Shown: positions 42,371-51,228, numbered from the stretch's first letter. The stretch: DNA of 64,000 bases from Phaeobacter sp. G2 (GCA_025163595.1 CP104101.1:124001-188000), one strand, 5' to 3'. The notes: generated by a model from the letters alone, not told the origin. Program-made: numbers and translations.

Positions 42371-43208
42371 GCGACCCTCCGATATATGCCTCGATGACCC
42401 GCGGGTCTTTTACAACGTCCTTCGGGATGCCGCTGGCGATCATTTCGCCATAATTAAGCGCCAGCATCCGATCACAGATGCCGGTGATGACATCCATATG
42501 ATGCTCGATCAGCAGAACGCTGACGCCGCGTTCGGCACGGGCATCCAGAATGAAGCGGGACATATACCCCTTCTCTTCCTGATTCATGCCTGCCATCGGC
42601 TCATCGAGTATCAACATTTGCGGCTCGGCCACCAATGCCCGCGCAAGTTCGACCCGTTTTTTCAGCCCGATCGGAAGACCATCGACCAACTCATGTCGGA
42701 TGCTTTCAAGCTGTAGAAACTCGATCACCTCCTCGACGATCTTACGGTTCTCGATCTCTTCATGCCGCGCCGCCCACCAATAAAGCGCCGTGCGTAAGAC
42801 GCCCGGTTTCATGTGGATGTGCCGCCCGAGCAGGATGTTGTCCAGAACGCTCATCCCGTTGAAAAGGGCAAGATTCTGGAACGTCCGCGCAACCCCGAGC
42901 TTGGCAACCTTATGAGGCGCTGTGCCCGTGATGTCTTTTCCCGCCAGCCGGACAGTGCCTACGTTTGGCGGATAAAACCCGGTAATTGCGTTCGTTAGCG
43001 TTGTCTTGCCGCTACCATTCGGTCCGACAAGCCCAAAGATTTCACCTTGCCGAATGACGAGATCAACTCCGGTGACAGCAACGATGCCGCCAAACCGTCG
43101 TTCGACCCCGTTGCACTCCAGAAGCGCCCCGCCATCGGTACCAACTGCTATTTTATTCTTCGTTGTCATCTGGATCTTATTGTCCCCATTAAGGTTCATG
43201 GCTTTCAT
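42363..43208 (-). CDS. ABC transporter ATP-binding protein, HAAT type, LivG-like
   Basis: 281 aa from ATG 43206-43208, which overlaps the stop of the upstream SDR gene (ATGA); ATGs at 43199 and 43169 are alternatives and the last fits the usual LivG length best. Walker A GPNGSGKTT (about 61), RTFQNLALFNGMSVLDN, degenerate signature LPIGLKKRVELARALV, Walker B LILDEPMAGMNQEEK and switch VLLIEHHMD. First transporter gene of the minus operon beginning at 44062. Confidence 0.9.
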   Translation of the reverse strand: MKAMNLNGDNKIQMTTKNKIAVGTDGGALLECNGVERRFGGIVAVTGVDLVIRQGEIFGLVGPNGSGKTTLTNAITGFYPPNVGTVRLAGKDITGTAPHKVAKLGVARTFQNLALFNGMSVLDNILLGRHIHMKPGVLRTALYWWAARHEEIENRKIVEEVIEFLQLESIRHELVDGLPIGLKKRVELARALVAEPQMLILDEPMAGMNQEEKGYMSRFILDARAERGVSVLLIEHHMDVITGICDRMLALNYGEMIASGIPKDVVKDPRVIEAYIGGSHD

Positions 43209-44062
43209 CAGGAAATCAGGAAATGGTCCGGTCGACCCGTTGGCCATGGGTCCCCCCACAATTGCTGCCCACCGTCGATGTTCAGAACTTCACCGGTAAC
43301 AAACTTTCCTGAGTTGGCCGCCATATAGACAACACCTTCAGCGACATCCCATTCGTCCCCGGCGTGCCGCATCGGATTGGAATCCTGGAAAGTTGCGGCA
43401 CCCTCTGGAGGGTAGTTCCCGAAACCGTTGCTTTCGCAGCAACCCGGTGCCACGCAGTTCACGCGGATATCATGCGGCGCCCACTCCACCGCCACCGATT
43501 TGGACAGGTAAATCACCCCCGCCCGAGCTGCACAGGTATGAGCGATGCCAGGCATCCCGCGCCAGATATCCGCCACGATATTTACGATGGAACCCGGTTG
43601 CTTGTTCTCAACCCAGTGGCGCGTCGTGGATTGCATCATCCACCAGGTTCCGTTGAGGTTGGTGTCAATGACGGCGGTCCAGCCTTTCGGGGAAAAATCC
43701 AGCGCAGCCTGTGGAAACTGCCCCCCCGCATTGTTCACCAGAACGTCTATGGAGCCGAATTCCTGATTCGTCTTAGCGACAAAATCCTCGACCTGTTCAG
43801 GGTCACGGATGGTCATGGGCACGGCGAAAACTCTGCCCCCAAAACTCTCGAGGTACTCTTTGGCCGAGGCCAGCTTTTCCTCGTTGCGTCCATTGATCGC
43901 CAGATTGGCGCCCAGCCTGGCGAACAGAGCCGCAATCGCCAGCCCCAAACCTCCGCCTGCGCCGGTTACAACGACGGTTTTGCCCGCGAACAAATCATGT
44001 GCGTAAACGGTTGTGCGTTTTGACAGGTCTTCTCGCGAAGACCCGAACTGCGTCTCACTCAT
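43208..44062 (-). CDS. SDR-fold protein lacking the classical Ser-Tyr-Lys set (peroxisomal enoyl/dienoyl reductase-like)
   Basis: 284 aa. Rossmann fold with VVVTGAGGGLGLA (about 30-42), NNAGGQFPQAA and CVAPGCCESNGFG. In the active site, where classical SDRs read YSAAK, this protein reads TCAAR (Tyr to Thr, Lys to Arg), and the Ser strand reads NIVADIWRG. The pattern resembles the 2,4-dienoyl-/trans-2-enoyl-CoA reductase branch, whose members bind NADPH but use a different catalytic set. First gene of the second transporter operon, right behind operator site 5. Possible role: reducing an unsaturated acyl-CoA before beta-oxidation. Confidence 0.78.
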   Translation of the reverse strand: MSETQFGSSREDLSKRTTVYAHDLFAGKTVVVTGAGGGLGLAIAALFARLGANLAINGRNEEKLASAKEYLESFGGRVFAVPMTIRDPEQVEDFVAKTNQEFGSIDVLVNNAGGQFPQAALDFSPKGWTAVIDTNLNGTWWMMQSTTRHWVENKQPGSIVNIVADIWRGMPGIAHTCAARAGVIYLSKSVAVEWAPHDIRVNCVAPGCCESNGFGNYPPEGAATFQDSNPMRHAGDEWDVAEGVVYMAANSGKFVTGEVLNIDGGQQLWGDPWPTGRPDHFLIS

Positions 44063-44104
44063 GACGCCTCCTCCCTTTTCCCCTATTGCGGGGCTTTGTC
44101 TGAT

Positions 44105-44133
44105 AATCTAACGGACGTTAGAAAAATAATCAA
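44105..44133 (-). promoter_or_regulatory. Promoter with embedded TCTAAC-N4-GTTAGA operator (site 5)
   Basis: Palindrome TCTAACGGACGTTAGA at 44107-44122. Minus-strand TTGATT (44133-44128), 17-nt spacer, TAGATT (44110-44105). Same geometry as site 1 and the plus side of site 3: the palindrome fills the spacer and its end forms the -10 box. Drives SDR, LivG-like, ligase, permeases, LivF-like and the two binding proteins. Confidence 0.75.
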
Positions 44134-44170
44134 GTAGGGAATACGCGCTATCCCAATCCGTGTCTCGCGG

Positions 44171-45337
44171 TCAGTAAGACTTTGGAAGTCCTAGCGCTTT
44201 TTCAGCAATGAATGATAACAACATCTGCGGCGTCACAGGTACAATGCGGAACAAGAGCGCTTCTCTGACCAGACGCTCCACGTGATATTCCTTTGCGTAA
44301 CCGAATCCGCCAAAGGTGATCTGTGCGGCCTCGGTCGCCTCAACCGCGGCGTCGGCGGCCAATAGCTTGGCTGCGTTCGCCTCGATGCCGCAGGGCTCCC
44401 CCGAATCGTAAAGGGCGGCGGCGTGCATCACCATGAGATTGGCCGATTCCACCCGCGCCCAAGCCTGAGCGAGCGGATGCTGAACGCCCTGATTCTGACC
44501 GATGGGCCGGTCGAAAACCACTCGTTCATTGGCATATTGCGCCGCGCGGGTCAGAGCGTTGCGTGCGATGCCGATGCATTCGCCCGCCACAAGGATGCGT
44601 TCTGGATTCAGCCCATGCAGAATTTGCCGAAACCCTTTGCCCTCTTCTCCGATCAGGTCTTCGGCAGGTATCGGCAACCCGTCGATGAAGACCTCGTTCG
44701 AATCGACAGCCTTGCGCCCCATCTTTTCGATCTCTCGCACATCAACGAAATTACGGTTGAGATCGGTATAGAACAGGCTCAGCCCTTCGGTCGGGTTAGT
44801 CACATCCTCAAGCCGCGTTGTTCTGGCCAGAAGCAGCATCTTGTGGGCAACCTGCGCGGTCGAAATCCAGACCTTCTGACCATGCACGACATACCTGTCT
44901 CCCTGTCGCACCGCCATGGTCTTCAGCTTTGTGGTATCCAGCCCCGTCGTCGGTTCGGTGACGCCGAAACAAGCCTTTTCATCACCTGCGATCAGGGGGC
45001 TCAGCATGCGCGCGCGCTGTTCATCGGTCCCGAACTTCACCACCGGGTTGAGCCCGAAAATGTTCATGTGGATGGCCGAGGCCCCGCTCGCGCCAGCCCC
45101 TGACTCAGCAATCGCCTGCATCATGATCGTCGCTTCAGTGATCCCCAGGCCGGCGCCGCCGACCGCTTCAGGCATGGCGATGCCAAGCCAGCCGCCATCG
45201 GCCATTGCCCTGTGCAAATCATGGGGAAAACCACCGTTGCGATCCCGGTCCAGCCAGTAGTCATCGTCGAATTGTGCACAAATCCGCAGAATCTGGTCGC
45301 GGATTTCCTGTTGGTCGGTGGTCATTCTAAATGTCAT
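44171..45337 (-). CDS. Acyl-CoA dehydrogenase
   Basis: 388 aa. ACAD with FGVTEPTTGLDTTKLKTMAV (about 116-135), GQKVWISTAQ, helix GLNPERILVAGECIG (probable base Glu), DRPIGQNQGVQHPL and FGGFGYAKEYHVERL, ending IVPVTPQMLLSFIAEKALG. The same subfamily as 2959-4122 (shared DRPIGQNQGVQ and the RI-PVTPQMLL/QVAPISTNLI tail position). Its ATG overlaps the stop of the CoA-transferase gene (ATGA). Ends the short operon controlled by site 6. Confidence 0.9.
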   Translation of the reverse strand: MTFRMTTDQQEIRDQILRICAQFDDDYWLDRDRNGGFPHDLHRAMADGGWLGIAMPEAVGGAGLGITEATIMMQAIAESGAGASGASAIHMNIFGLNPVVKFGTDEQRARMLSPLIAGDEKACFGVTEPTTGLDTTKLKTMAVRQGDRYVVHGQKVWISTAQVAHKMLLLARTTRLEDVTNPTEGLSLFYTDLNRNFVDVREIEKMGRKAVDSNEVFIDGLPIPAEDLIGEEGKGFRQILHGLNPERILVAGECIGIARNALTRAAQYANERVVFDRPIGQNQGVQHPLAQAWARVESANLMVMHAAALYDSGEPCGIEANAAKLLAADAAVEATEAAQITFGGFGYAKEYHVERLVREALLFRIVPVTPQMLLSFIAEKALGLPKSY

Positions 45338-46545
45338 GGCGTCCCCTTGCCTTCCAGTCTCACGAGTCCTGCCTCACAAAGGGCAGAGATTTGCTCATCG
45401 TCAAAACCAAGATCGCTTAGAATACTTCGGCTGTCTGCGCCGGGCGGTCGTCCCAGCCAGCGAAGTTCACCGGGCGTCGCGCTTAGATGCGGGATCGGAC
45501 CGATGACCTGGGTCTGCTCGCCCTCGACCGATACGATGTCCCCGCGATGGCGTATCTGCTCATTGGTCGTGATCTCCTCGACGCTCAACACCCGAGAGGC
45601 AACCGCATCATGTCGTGCGAATACAGCCGCAACTTCTTCAGCGGTGTGCTGCGTGACGAAATCATTGATCGCGTCAAAGACCACCGCCATGTGCTGCGAC
45701 ATCTCGCCGAGTGTCTCGAACCGCGGGTCATCGGCCAAAGAGTCCCCTCCGACCGCGCGCATCAGGCGTTGCGCAGTTTCCGCGCTACCTGCCGAGACGG
45801 TCAGCCAAACCCCATCGGACGTGCGGAACATGCCCCCCGGCGCAAAGTCCATCGGCTGGCGCAGCCCGTTGCGCCGCGGTGAATGGTTCGCACCTGTCAT
45901 TGCGGGAACAGGATAGTCCATCAATCGAAGCAGCGCTTCGAACACCGCAAGATCGACAACCTGACCCCGTACTATCCCCTTTTCGCGGGCAAACAGCGCA
46001 ATCATGATTCCCAATGCGCCCATCAGGCCTGTCGTGCTGTCGGCCGCCGGAAATCCGGGGTGCATCGGCGGCCCGTCAGGGAAACCGGTCAGATGTGCTA
46101 AACCACTCATGGCTTCTGCCGCACGACCAAACGCAGGTACGTCCCGCATCGGACCTTCCTGTCCGTAACCCGAAACGCGCAGAACAATCAGATCTGGGTT
46201 CCACTCATGAAGGGTTTCCGGCCCGATACCAGCACGTTCAAGCACGCCCGGCCGGAAATTTTCGATAAGAACATCGGCACCTTCAACCAATTTGCGCAGG
46301 ATGTCCCGGCCTTCGCCGGACTTCCAGTCTAGGCTCAGAATCTTCTTGTTGCGGCCCAGCGTCTTCCACCAAACGCCCGCTCCATCCTCTGCCTTGGGCC
46401 CGAGGTCGCGCATCATATCCGTTCGGTTGGGTGCCTCGATCTTGATGACATCTGCACCGAAATCCGAGAGCAAGGCTGCCGAAAAAGGTCCGGCAATTAC
46501 GTGGCCAAGTTCGATGATTTTCAGGTGATCAAGGGGTCCAGGCAT
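45334..46545 (-). CDS. Family III CoA-transferase
   Basis: 403 aa from ATG 46543-46545 (MPGPLDHLKI), with GGCGAGAACG upstream. Fold marks LKIIELGHVIAGPFSAALLS, VLIENFRPGVLERAG, RVSGYGQEGPM; catalytic Asp in FPAADSTTGLMGALG (about 170), preceded by FGRAAEAMSGLAHLTG. This is the CaiB-like transferase pattern (no GHD-NY racemase motif). Probably charges a substrate acid with CoA for the overlapping ACAD gene. An ATG at 46572 falls inside the operator and is not used here. Confidence 0.83.
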   Translation of the reverse strand: MPGPLDHLKIIELGHVIAGPFSAALLSDFGADVIKIEAPNRTDMMRDLGPKAEDGAGVWWKTLGRNKKILSLDWKSGEGRDILRKLVEGADVLIENFRPGVLERAGIGPETLHEWNPDLIVLRVSGYGQEGPMRDVPAFGRAAEAMSGLAHLTGFPDGPPMHPGFPAADSTTGLMGALGIMIALFAREKGIVRGQVVDLAVFEALLRLMDYPVPAMTGANHSPRRNGLRQPMDFAPGGMFRTSDGVWLTVSAGSAETAQRLMRAVGGDSLADDPRFETLGEMSQHMAVVFDAINDFVTQHTAEEVAAVFARHDAVASRVLSVEEITTNEQIRHRGDIVSVEGEQTQVIGPIPHLSATPGELRWLGRPPGADSRSILSDLGFDDEQISALCEAGLVRLEGKGTP

Positions 46546-46564
46546 TCGTTCTCGCCGCCAGTAA

Positions 46565-46609
46565 TCTAACATTTGTTAGAATAGTAGCCTCCTGGACGGC
46601 AAACCTCAA
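46565..46609 (-). promoter_or_regulatory. Promoter and TCTAAC-N4-GTTAGA operator (site 6)
   Basis: Palindrome TCTAACATTTGTTAGA at 46565-46580. Minus-strand TTGAGG (46609-46604), 17-nt spacer, TACTAT (46586-46581); the operator lies directly after the -10 box, over the presumed start point, much as in site 2. Controls the CoA-transferase and ACAD genes. Confidence 0.72.
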
Positions 46610-46956
46610 GACTTGAGATTGCGAAATGGGGGTCTGATGCCGCAGAGTGCAAAATAGTACGCTACAGCGCTTCGATCTAAGATTGAATAATTTGGTCTCT
46701 TTCTGCTCCCTTCGGTTGAGTGCGAGAAACGATAAGCCATGTATCAATCTAAAGTCGAAACGCTTCAGTTATCCAACGAGCGCTATTGAATTGCGCCGTT
46801 TGGACCATGGACTCTACTTCGAAACTCCGCACGAGCCGCCCTGGGATCGTCGGACTCCCGGAGCTTCGCGACGATTCTCTCCGGTTTTGTTTTTTCTGGG
46901 CCATCCCGCTATCCTCAAATTGGCTCGAAATCCTATTTTTGGGGAGGATCGTTGCG
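46610..46956. other. Gap with no recognised gene
   Basis: About 350 nt between the site 6 promoter and the end of the RND pump gene. Base composition drops at 46620-46800 compared with the flanks. No convincing reading frame, RNA or T-tailed hairpin was seen. It marks the right end of the acyl-CoA island. Confidence 0.5.
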
Positions 46957-49900
46957 TCAGGCGGTCGCCGCTAGGCCGTCCGACTGTGCGTCCCGTTTCG
47001 GTGGCCGTATCCGGAACAGAAGCGCATAGAGCACCGGAACCGCGACGAGCGTCAGGACCGAAGCAAAGGCGAGGCCGCCCATGATCGTCACCGCCATCGA
47101 GGCAAAAAACGCATCGGGCAGAAGCGGAATCATGCCAAAGATCGTCGTGCCGGCGGCGAGCACCACAGGGCGAAGACGGCTGACTGAGCCGTCGATCACC
47201 GCCTTGTAATCGGGCACACCCTGTGCACGTAGAAAGTCGATCTCTTCGATGAGAACGATTGCGTTCTTCATCAACATTCCCGAAAGCGACAGGAAGCCGA
47301 GCAGGGCCGTAAATGTGAAGGGCAGACCGGTGAACAGCAACCCCAGGACCATGCCCGTCACGGACATTGGCACCACGAGCCACAGGATCAGCGGTTGGCG
47401 GACTTTGTTGAACATCAAAATCGAAATCGTCAACATGACCAGGAAGCCTAGGGGAAGCTGCTTGCCAAGCGACTCCTGAGCCATCTGCGCACTTTCGAAT
47501 TCGCCACCCCATTCCATTGCATAACCGTCGGGAAGCGGGATGGATTCGATCTCGGTGCGGACGCTTCGGAAGGCCTCATCCGCGGTGAGATCGCTGCGGG
47601 CACCGCCGAGAGCGGTGATCGTCCGCTCCCGGTCGCGCCGGTGAATGAGTGCCTCGACAAGACGGGGGTCGAACCTTTCGACAAGGTTGGCCATGGGTAC
47701 ATAGGACCCTGCCCCATCGGACCACACCGATAGGTCACGAAGGCGGTCAACTCCGTCGCGTTCGCTCTCGGGAAGCCGGAGATGGATTGGAATCAACACG
47801 TCGTCCTCGCGTAGGTCGCCAACGCGCAGTCCGGACGTTCCATAGCGGATGGTATCCGCGATCGCTCCACGCGTTGCGCCAGCCAGCCGCATTCGTGCCT
47901 CATCGACGATGGGTTCGACGAGGATCTCACGCTGCCGCCAATTGGTGCGCGGATTGGTGATGGTTCCTGCCTCCTCGTAAATCCTCATCGCATCATCCGC
48001 GAGCTGGCGCAGGATGACCGGATCGGGTCCCGAAAAACGAACTGCAACATCGGCACCGGAGGGCGGTCCGAACACGATCTCTTCGACACGGATCAGAGCG
48101 TGGGGGAATTCGGCGGGCAAGTCCTGGTTAAGTCTGCTCGCGATCGTCGCGATCGTCGCGATCGTCGCGGCGTCCGCAACCCGGACGATGAGTTGGCCAT
48201 AGCTGGCATCCGCCTGCTCGGGGTTGTATGTCAGCATGAATCGGCTTGCCCCGCGCCCGACGAGGGCCGTTACCCCGGTTACGGCATCCTCATCCATGAG
48301 AATCCGCTCGAGCCGCTGCATCTCTTCGTCGGTCGTGTTGATATCGGTTCCCTGCGGCATCTGGAACTCAACGTAGAAAATCGGCGTGTTCGAGGCGGGG
48401 AAGAAGGCCTGCTTGACCTGTCCGAAAGCCATAACGGACCAAACGGTGATGCCAATGATCGTCAGAACAACCGGGATGCGGACGCGCAGCGCCATCCACA
48501 AAATCCCGCGATATGTCGCGTAGAACACGCCCTTGTAGGGATTATCCGAAATGTTTTTGGGGGTCTTGAGCAGCAGCTTGCCGAGATACGGCGTCACCGT
48601 GACTGCCAGGACCCAGCTTGTTAGCAGCGAGATGGCGATCACCGCGAAAAGCGAAAACAGAAACTCGCCCGTGGCGTCAGGCGACAGCCCGATACCGGAA
48701 AACGCCATGATCCCGATAACGGTCGCCCCCAGCAAGGGGATTGACGTGGCGCTTTCGGTCTCGGCAGCAGCGTCTTCTGCGCTTTTTCCTCGCGCCATGC
48801 CGATCACCATCCCTTCTGTGATGACGATGGCGTTGTCGACCAGCATCCCCATCGCGATGATCAGGGCGCCCAGGCTGATCCGCTCCATCTGTATCCCGAA
48901 CACTGACATGAAGAACAGTGTAGAGAAAACGGTGAGCCCGAGGGTCGCGCCCACCACGAGGCCTGCGCGCCAACCCATGGTCAGCATCAGCGCACCGACC
49001 ACGATCGCGACCGACTGTCCGAGGCTGACGAGAAAGCTTGAAACGGATTCGTCCACCACGACATGCTGCTCGTAGATCGGAATGATCTCGACACCTTCAG
49101 GAAGCCCCAACTTGAGCCGTTGAAGCCGTGCTGAAACCGCCTGACCGACTTCGACCACGTTTTGGTCCGTCAACGCGGAAACGCCAAAGGTAAATGCCGC
49201 CGTGCCGTTCTGCCGGATGATCTGGCTAGGCTGTTCGGCCGCCTCGCGGGTCACGCTGGCGATGTCGCTGACAGCGATCTGGCCGACATTTCCGGCCGTG
49301 CCCAGCCGCAGCTCCTCTATCCCTTCGGGGCTAATATAGCCCGGCGGAACCGATAGGCCGATCCGGGCAGGGCCCTCGGTGATCTCGCCGTTGGTGAACA
49401 CCTGGTTTTCGTCTGCGAGAATGCCCAGGATCTGGGTCGGCGGAAGGCCCAGCATCTCGAGGCGTGCAGACGGGATCGAGATGGTAATTACCTCTTCGGA
49501 GAGGCCCTGAACCTCGACCTTGGCGACGCCATCGACAGTGACCAGTCCGAGCCGGAGCGTCGTGGCCAAATCCCTCTGCTCCGATGGGCTCAGACCTTCG
49601 GTCGTTACCGCATAGAACATGCCATAGACGTCGCCGAAATCGTCATTGATGATGGGCGGTAGCGCCCCTGCGGGAAGGTCCCCCTCCACGTCGCTGATGC
49701 GGCGGCGCATTTCGTCCCAAACCTGCGGGATCTCGTCCGGGCCATAGGTCATCTCGATCTCGACGGTGATCTGCGCCATGCCCGGCATCGACTTCGATTC
49801 CACCCGGTCGAGCTGCTTCATTTGCTGCAGCGCATTTTCGACGACGTCGGCGACCTCCTCTTCAACCTCCAGAGCCGTGGCGCCGGGATACGGTACGAAG

Positions 49901-50046
49901 ATGAGCGCCGTTTTGAGCGTGAAGCTCGGGTCTTCAAGGCGACCGACCGTGTTCAGCCCCCAATAGCCGCCGAGGAGACAAAAGATGATGGTGAGCCAGA
50001 CCGCCACAGGACGCTCGATGCTCGCTCGTGAGATGCTGAGTGCCAT
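46957..50046 (-). CDS. RND family efflux pump, inner-membrane transporter
   Basis: 1029 aa, the usual AcrB-like length. Proton-driven pump with 12 membrane segments and two large periplasmic loops: N-terminal SRASIERPVAVWLTIIFCLLGG, GMLVDNAIVITEGMVIG in TM4 (one of the two classical Asp residues is Asn, as in several RND branches), GMLMKNAIVLIEEID in TM10 with the conserved Lys, and FPYPGA-like VPYPGATALEVEE. A 9-bp tandem repeat encodes TIATIATIA in the first porter half's second loop (48140-48166). Works with the adaptor encoded upstream; no outer-membrane channel gene is present. Confidence 0.93.
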   Translation of the reverse strand: MALSISRASIERPVAVWLTIIFCLLGGYWGLNTVGRLEDPSFTLKTALIFVPYPGATALEVEEEVADVVENALQQMKQLDRVESKSMPGMAQITVEIEMTYGPDEIPQVWDEMRRRISDVEGDLPAGALPPIINDDFGDVYGMFYAVTTEGLSPSEQRDLATTLRLGLVTVDGVAKVEVQGLSEEVITISIPSARLEMLGLPPTQILGILADENQVFTNGEITEGPARIGLSVPPGYISPEGIEELRLGTAGNVGQIAVSDIASVTREAAEQPSQIIRQNGTAAFTFGVSALTDQNVVEVGQAVSARLQRLKLGLPEGVEIIPIYEQHVVVDESVSSFLVSLGQSVAIVVGALMLTMGWRAGLVVGATLGLTVFSTLFFMSVFGIQMERISLGALIIAMGMLVDNAIVITEGMVIGMARGKSAEDAAAETESATSIPLLGATVIGIMAFSGIGLSPDATGEFLFSLFAVIAISLLTSWVLAVTVTPYLGKLLLKTPKNISDNPYKGVFYATYRGILWMALRVRIPVVLTIIGITVWSVMAFGQVKQAFFPASNTPIFYVEFQMPQGTDINTTDEEMQRLERILMDEDAVTGVTALVGRGASRFMLTYNPEQADASYGQLIVRVADAATIATIATIASRLNQDLPAEFPHALIRVEEIVFGPPSGADVAVRFSGPDPVILRQLADDAMRIYEEAGTITNPRTNWRQREILVEPIVDEARMRLAGATRGAIADTIRYGTSGLRVGDLREDDVLIPIHLRLPESERDGVDRLRDLSVWSDGAGSYVPMANLVERFDPRLVEALIHRRDRERTITALGGARSDLTADEAFRSVRTEIESIPLPDGYAMEWGGEFESAQMAQESLGKQLPLGFLVMLTISILMFNKVRQPLILWLVVPMSVTGMVLGLLFTGLPFTFTALLGFLSLSGMLMKNAIVLIEEIDFLRAQGVPDYKAVIDGSVSRLRPVVLAAGTTIFGMIPLLPDAFFASMAVTIMGGLAFASVLTLVAVPVLYALLFRIRPPKRDAQSDGLAATA
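48140..48166. repeat. Three tandem copies of a 9-bp unit inside the RND gene
   Basis: GCGATCGTC repeated three times, followed by GCG. In frame on the coding (minus) strand it gives repeated Thr-Ile-Ala. Slippage would change length by three residues without breaking the frame. Confidence 0.85.
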
Positions 50047-50079
50047 GGTTCTATTCTTGTCCTGTCAAAAAGAACGGGA

Positions 50080-51228
50080 TCAGAGCCCCGAAACTGTCAC
50101 GGTCTGATTGTCCCTGAGCCGCCACCAGCCACCGGAAACAACCAATTCGTTGCCCTTCAGGCCATCCAGAACGACAATCTCGTTGTCGATCGGAAGACCC
50201 AGACGGACCGCCCTGCGCGTGACCTGGCCGGACGTTTCTTCGTAGATCCAGATGGACGGTTCGGTTCGGCTCGTCGTATCCACCGCCGAAACCGGAACGA
50301 TCACTGATTGCGGGGGATCTGCTTCTGCGGCGATGGCGATGCGCACATCCGCAGTCATCCCGGGCAGAAGACGCGAGTCGATATCACCCGTGATCGCAAG
50401 TTCCACGTCGTAGGTCTGCGCCGTCCGGTCGGCATCGGTCGCAAACGAGCGAAGCACCAGAGGCGCGGTGTAACCCGGAACAGCCGGAAAAGTTGCAACG
50501 ATCTCGAAGGCATCGGGTGCCGACCGGGCAATGGCCGCAAGTTCCTCTGGCAGGGAGATCACCAGCCGCATCTCGCTGACATCCTGTAGACGCGCGACAG
50601 GCGCGGCCGACGTGACGTTGACGTATTCTTCAACGAAGGTGCGCGCCACAATCGCGTCGAATGGCGCGACGATTTTCGTTTGGGACAGGCGCCGCTCTGC
50701 CTCGCGGAGCGCGACTTCTGCCTGGACGAACTGCGCGCGGGCCGTGTCGAGGCGCGCGTCGGACGCCACGTCACGATCGGCGAGGTCCGAGGCGCGCGCA
50801 AGTTCGGAATTCGCCAGGTCGTAGGACGCCTGAGCCCGGTCGACGGCGAGTTCGAAATCGATTTGGTCGAGCTCCGCGATCACCTCGCCCTCGCGAATCG
50901 TGTCGCCGGGCTCAACCTCAAGGCGAATGATCTGCCCGGGTATCTGAAACGCAAGGTCCACCGTTCGAGCAGGTTCGACGCGGCCTGCAACGGTGCGAGA
51001 CTGACTTACGACGCGATTGAGCGCACGGGTCACTTCGACCGTGACTGGTCGCTCCACGTTCGCTGCAGGCCTTGTATCGACTTCTGCCTCCAGGGTGTCC
51101 GTCGCGGTCTGGGCCAGCACATCGGTCAGGAACGGCGAAACAAACGGGACGGCAACGGCCGACACGGCCGCTACCGCAATAACAAAAACGATCCGCTTCA
51201 AACTTCGTGTCTCTCTATTCGAGTTCAT
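50080..51228 (-). CDS. RND periplasmic adaptor (membrane fusion protein)
   Basis: 382 aa. N-terminal membrane anchor RIVFVIAVAAVSAVAVPFV (no lipobox Cys), then the split lipoyl domain VDLAFQIPGQIIRLEVEPG and KIVAPFDAIVARTFVEEY flanking an alpha-helical hairpin with coiled-coil character (about 120-185), then beta-barrel and membrane-proximal domains with LLPGMTADVRIAI. Bridges the RND pump to an outer-membrane channel. Starts inside the end of the TetR gene (14-nt overlap) and is followed by the pump after 33 nt. Confidence 0.92.
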   Translation of the reverse strand: MNSNRETRSLKRIVFVIAVAAVSAVAVPFVSPFLTDVLAQTATDTLEAEVDTRPAANVERPVTVEVTRALNRVVSQSRTVAGRVEPARTVDLAFQIPGQIIRLEVEPGDTIREGEVIAELDQIDFELAVDRAQASYDLANSELARASDLADRDVASDARLDTARAQFVQAEVALREAERRLSQTKIVAPFDAIVARTFVEEYVNVTSAAPVARLQDVSEMRLVISLPEELAAIARSAPDAFEIVATFPAVPGYTAPLVLRSFATDADRTAQTYDVELAITGDIDSRLLPGMTADVRIAIAAEADPPQSVIVPVSAVDTTSRTEPSIWIYEETSGQVTRRAVRLGLPIDNEIVVLDGLKGNELVVSGGWWRLRDNQTVTVSGL

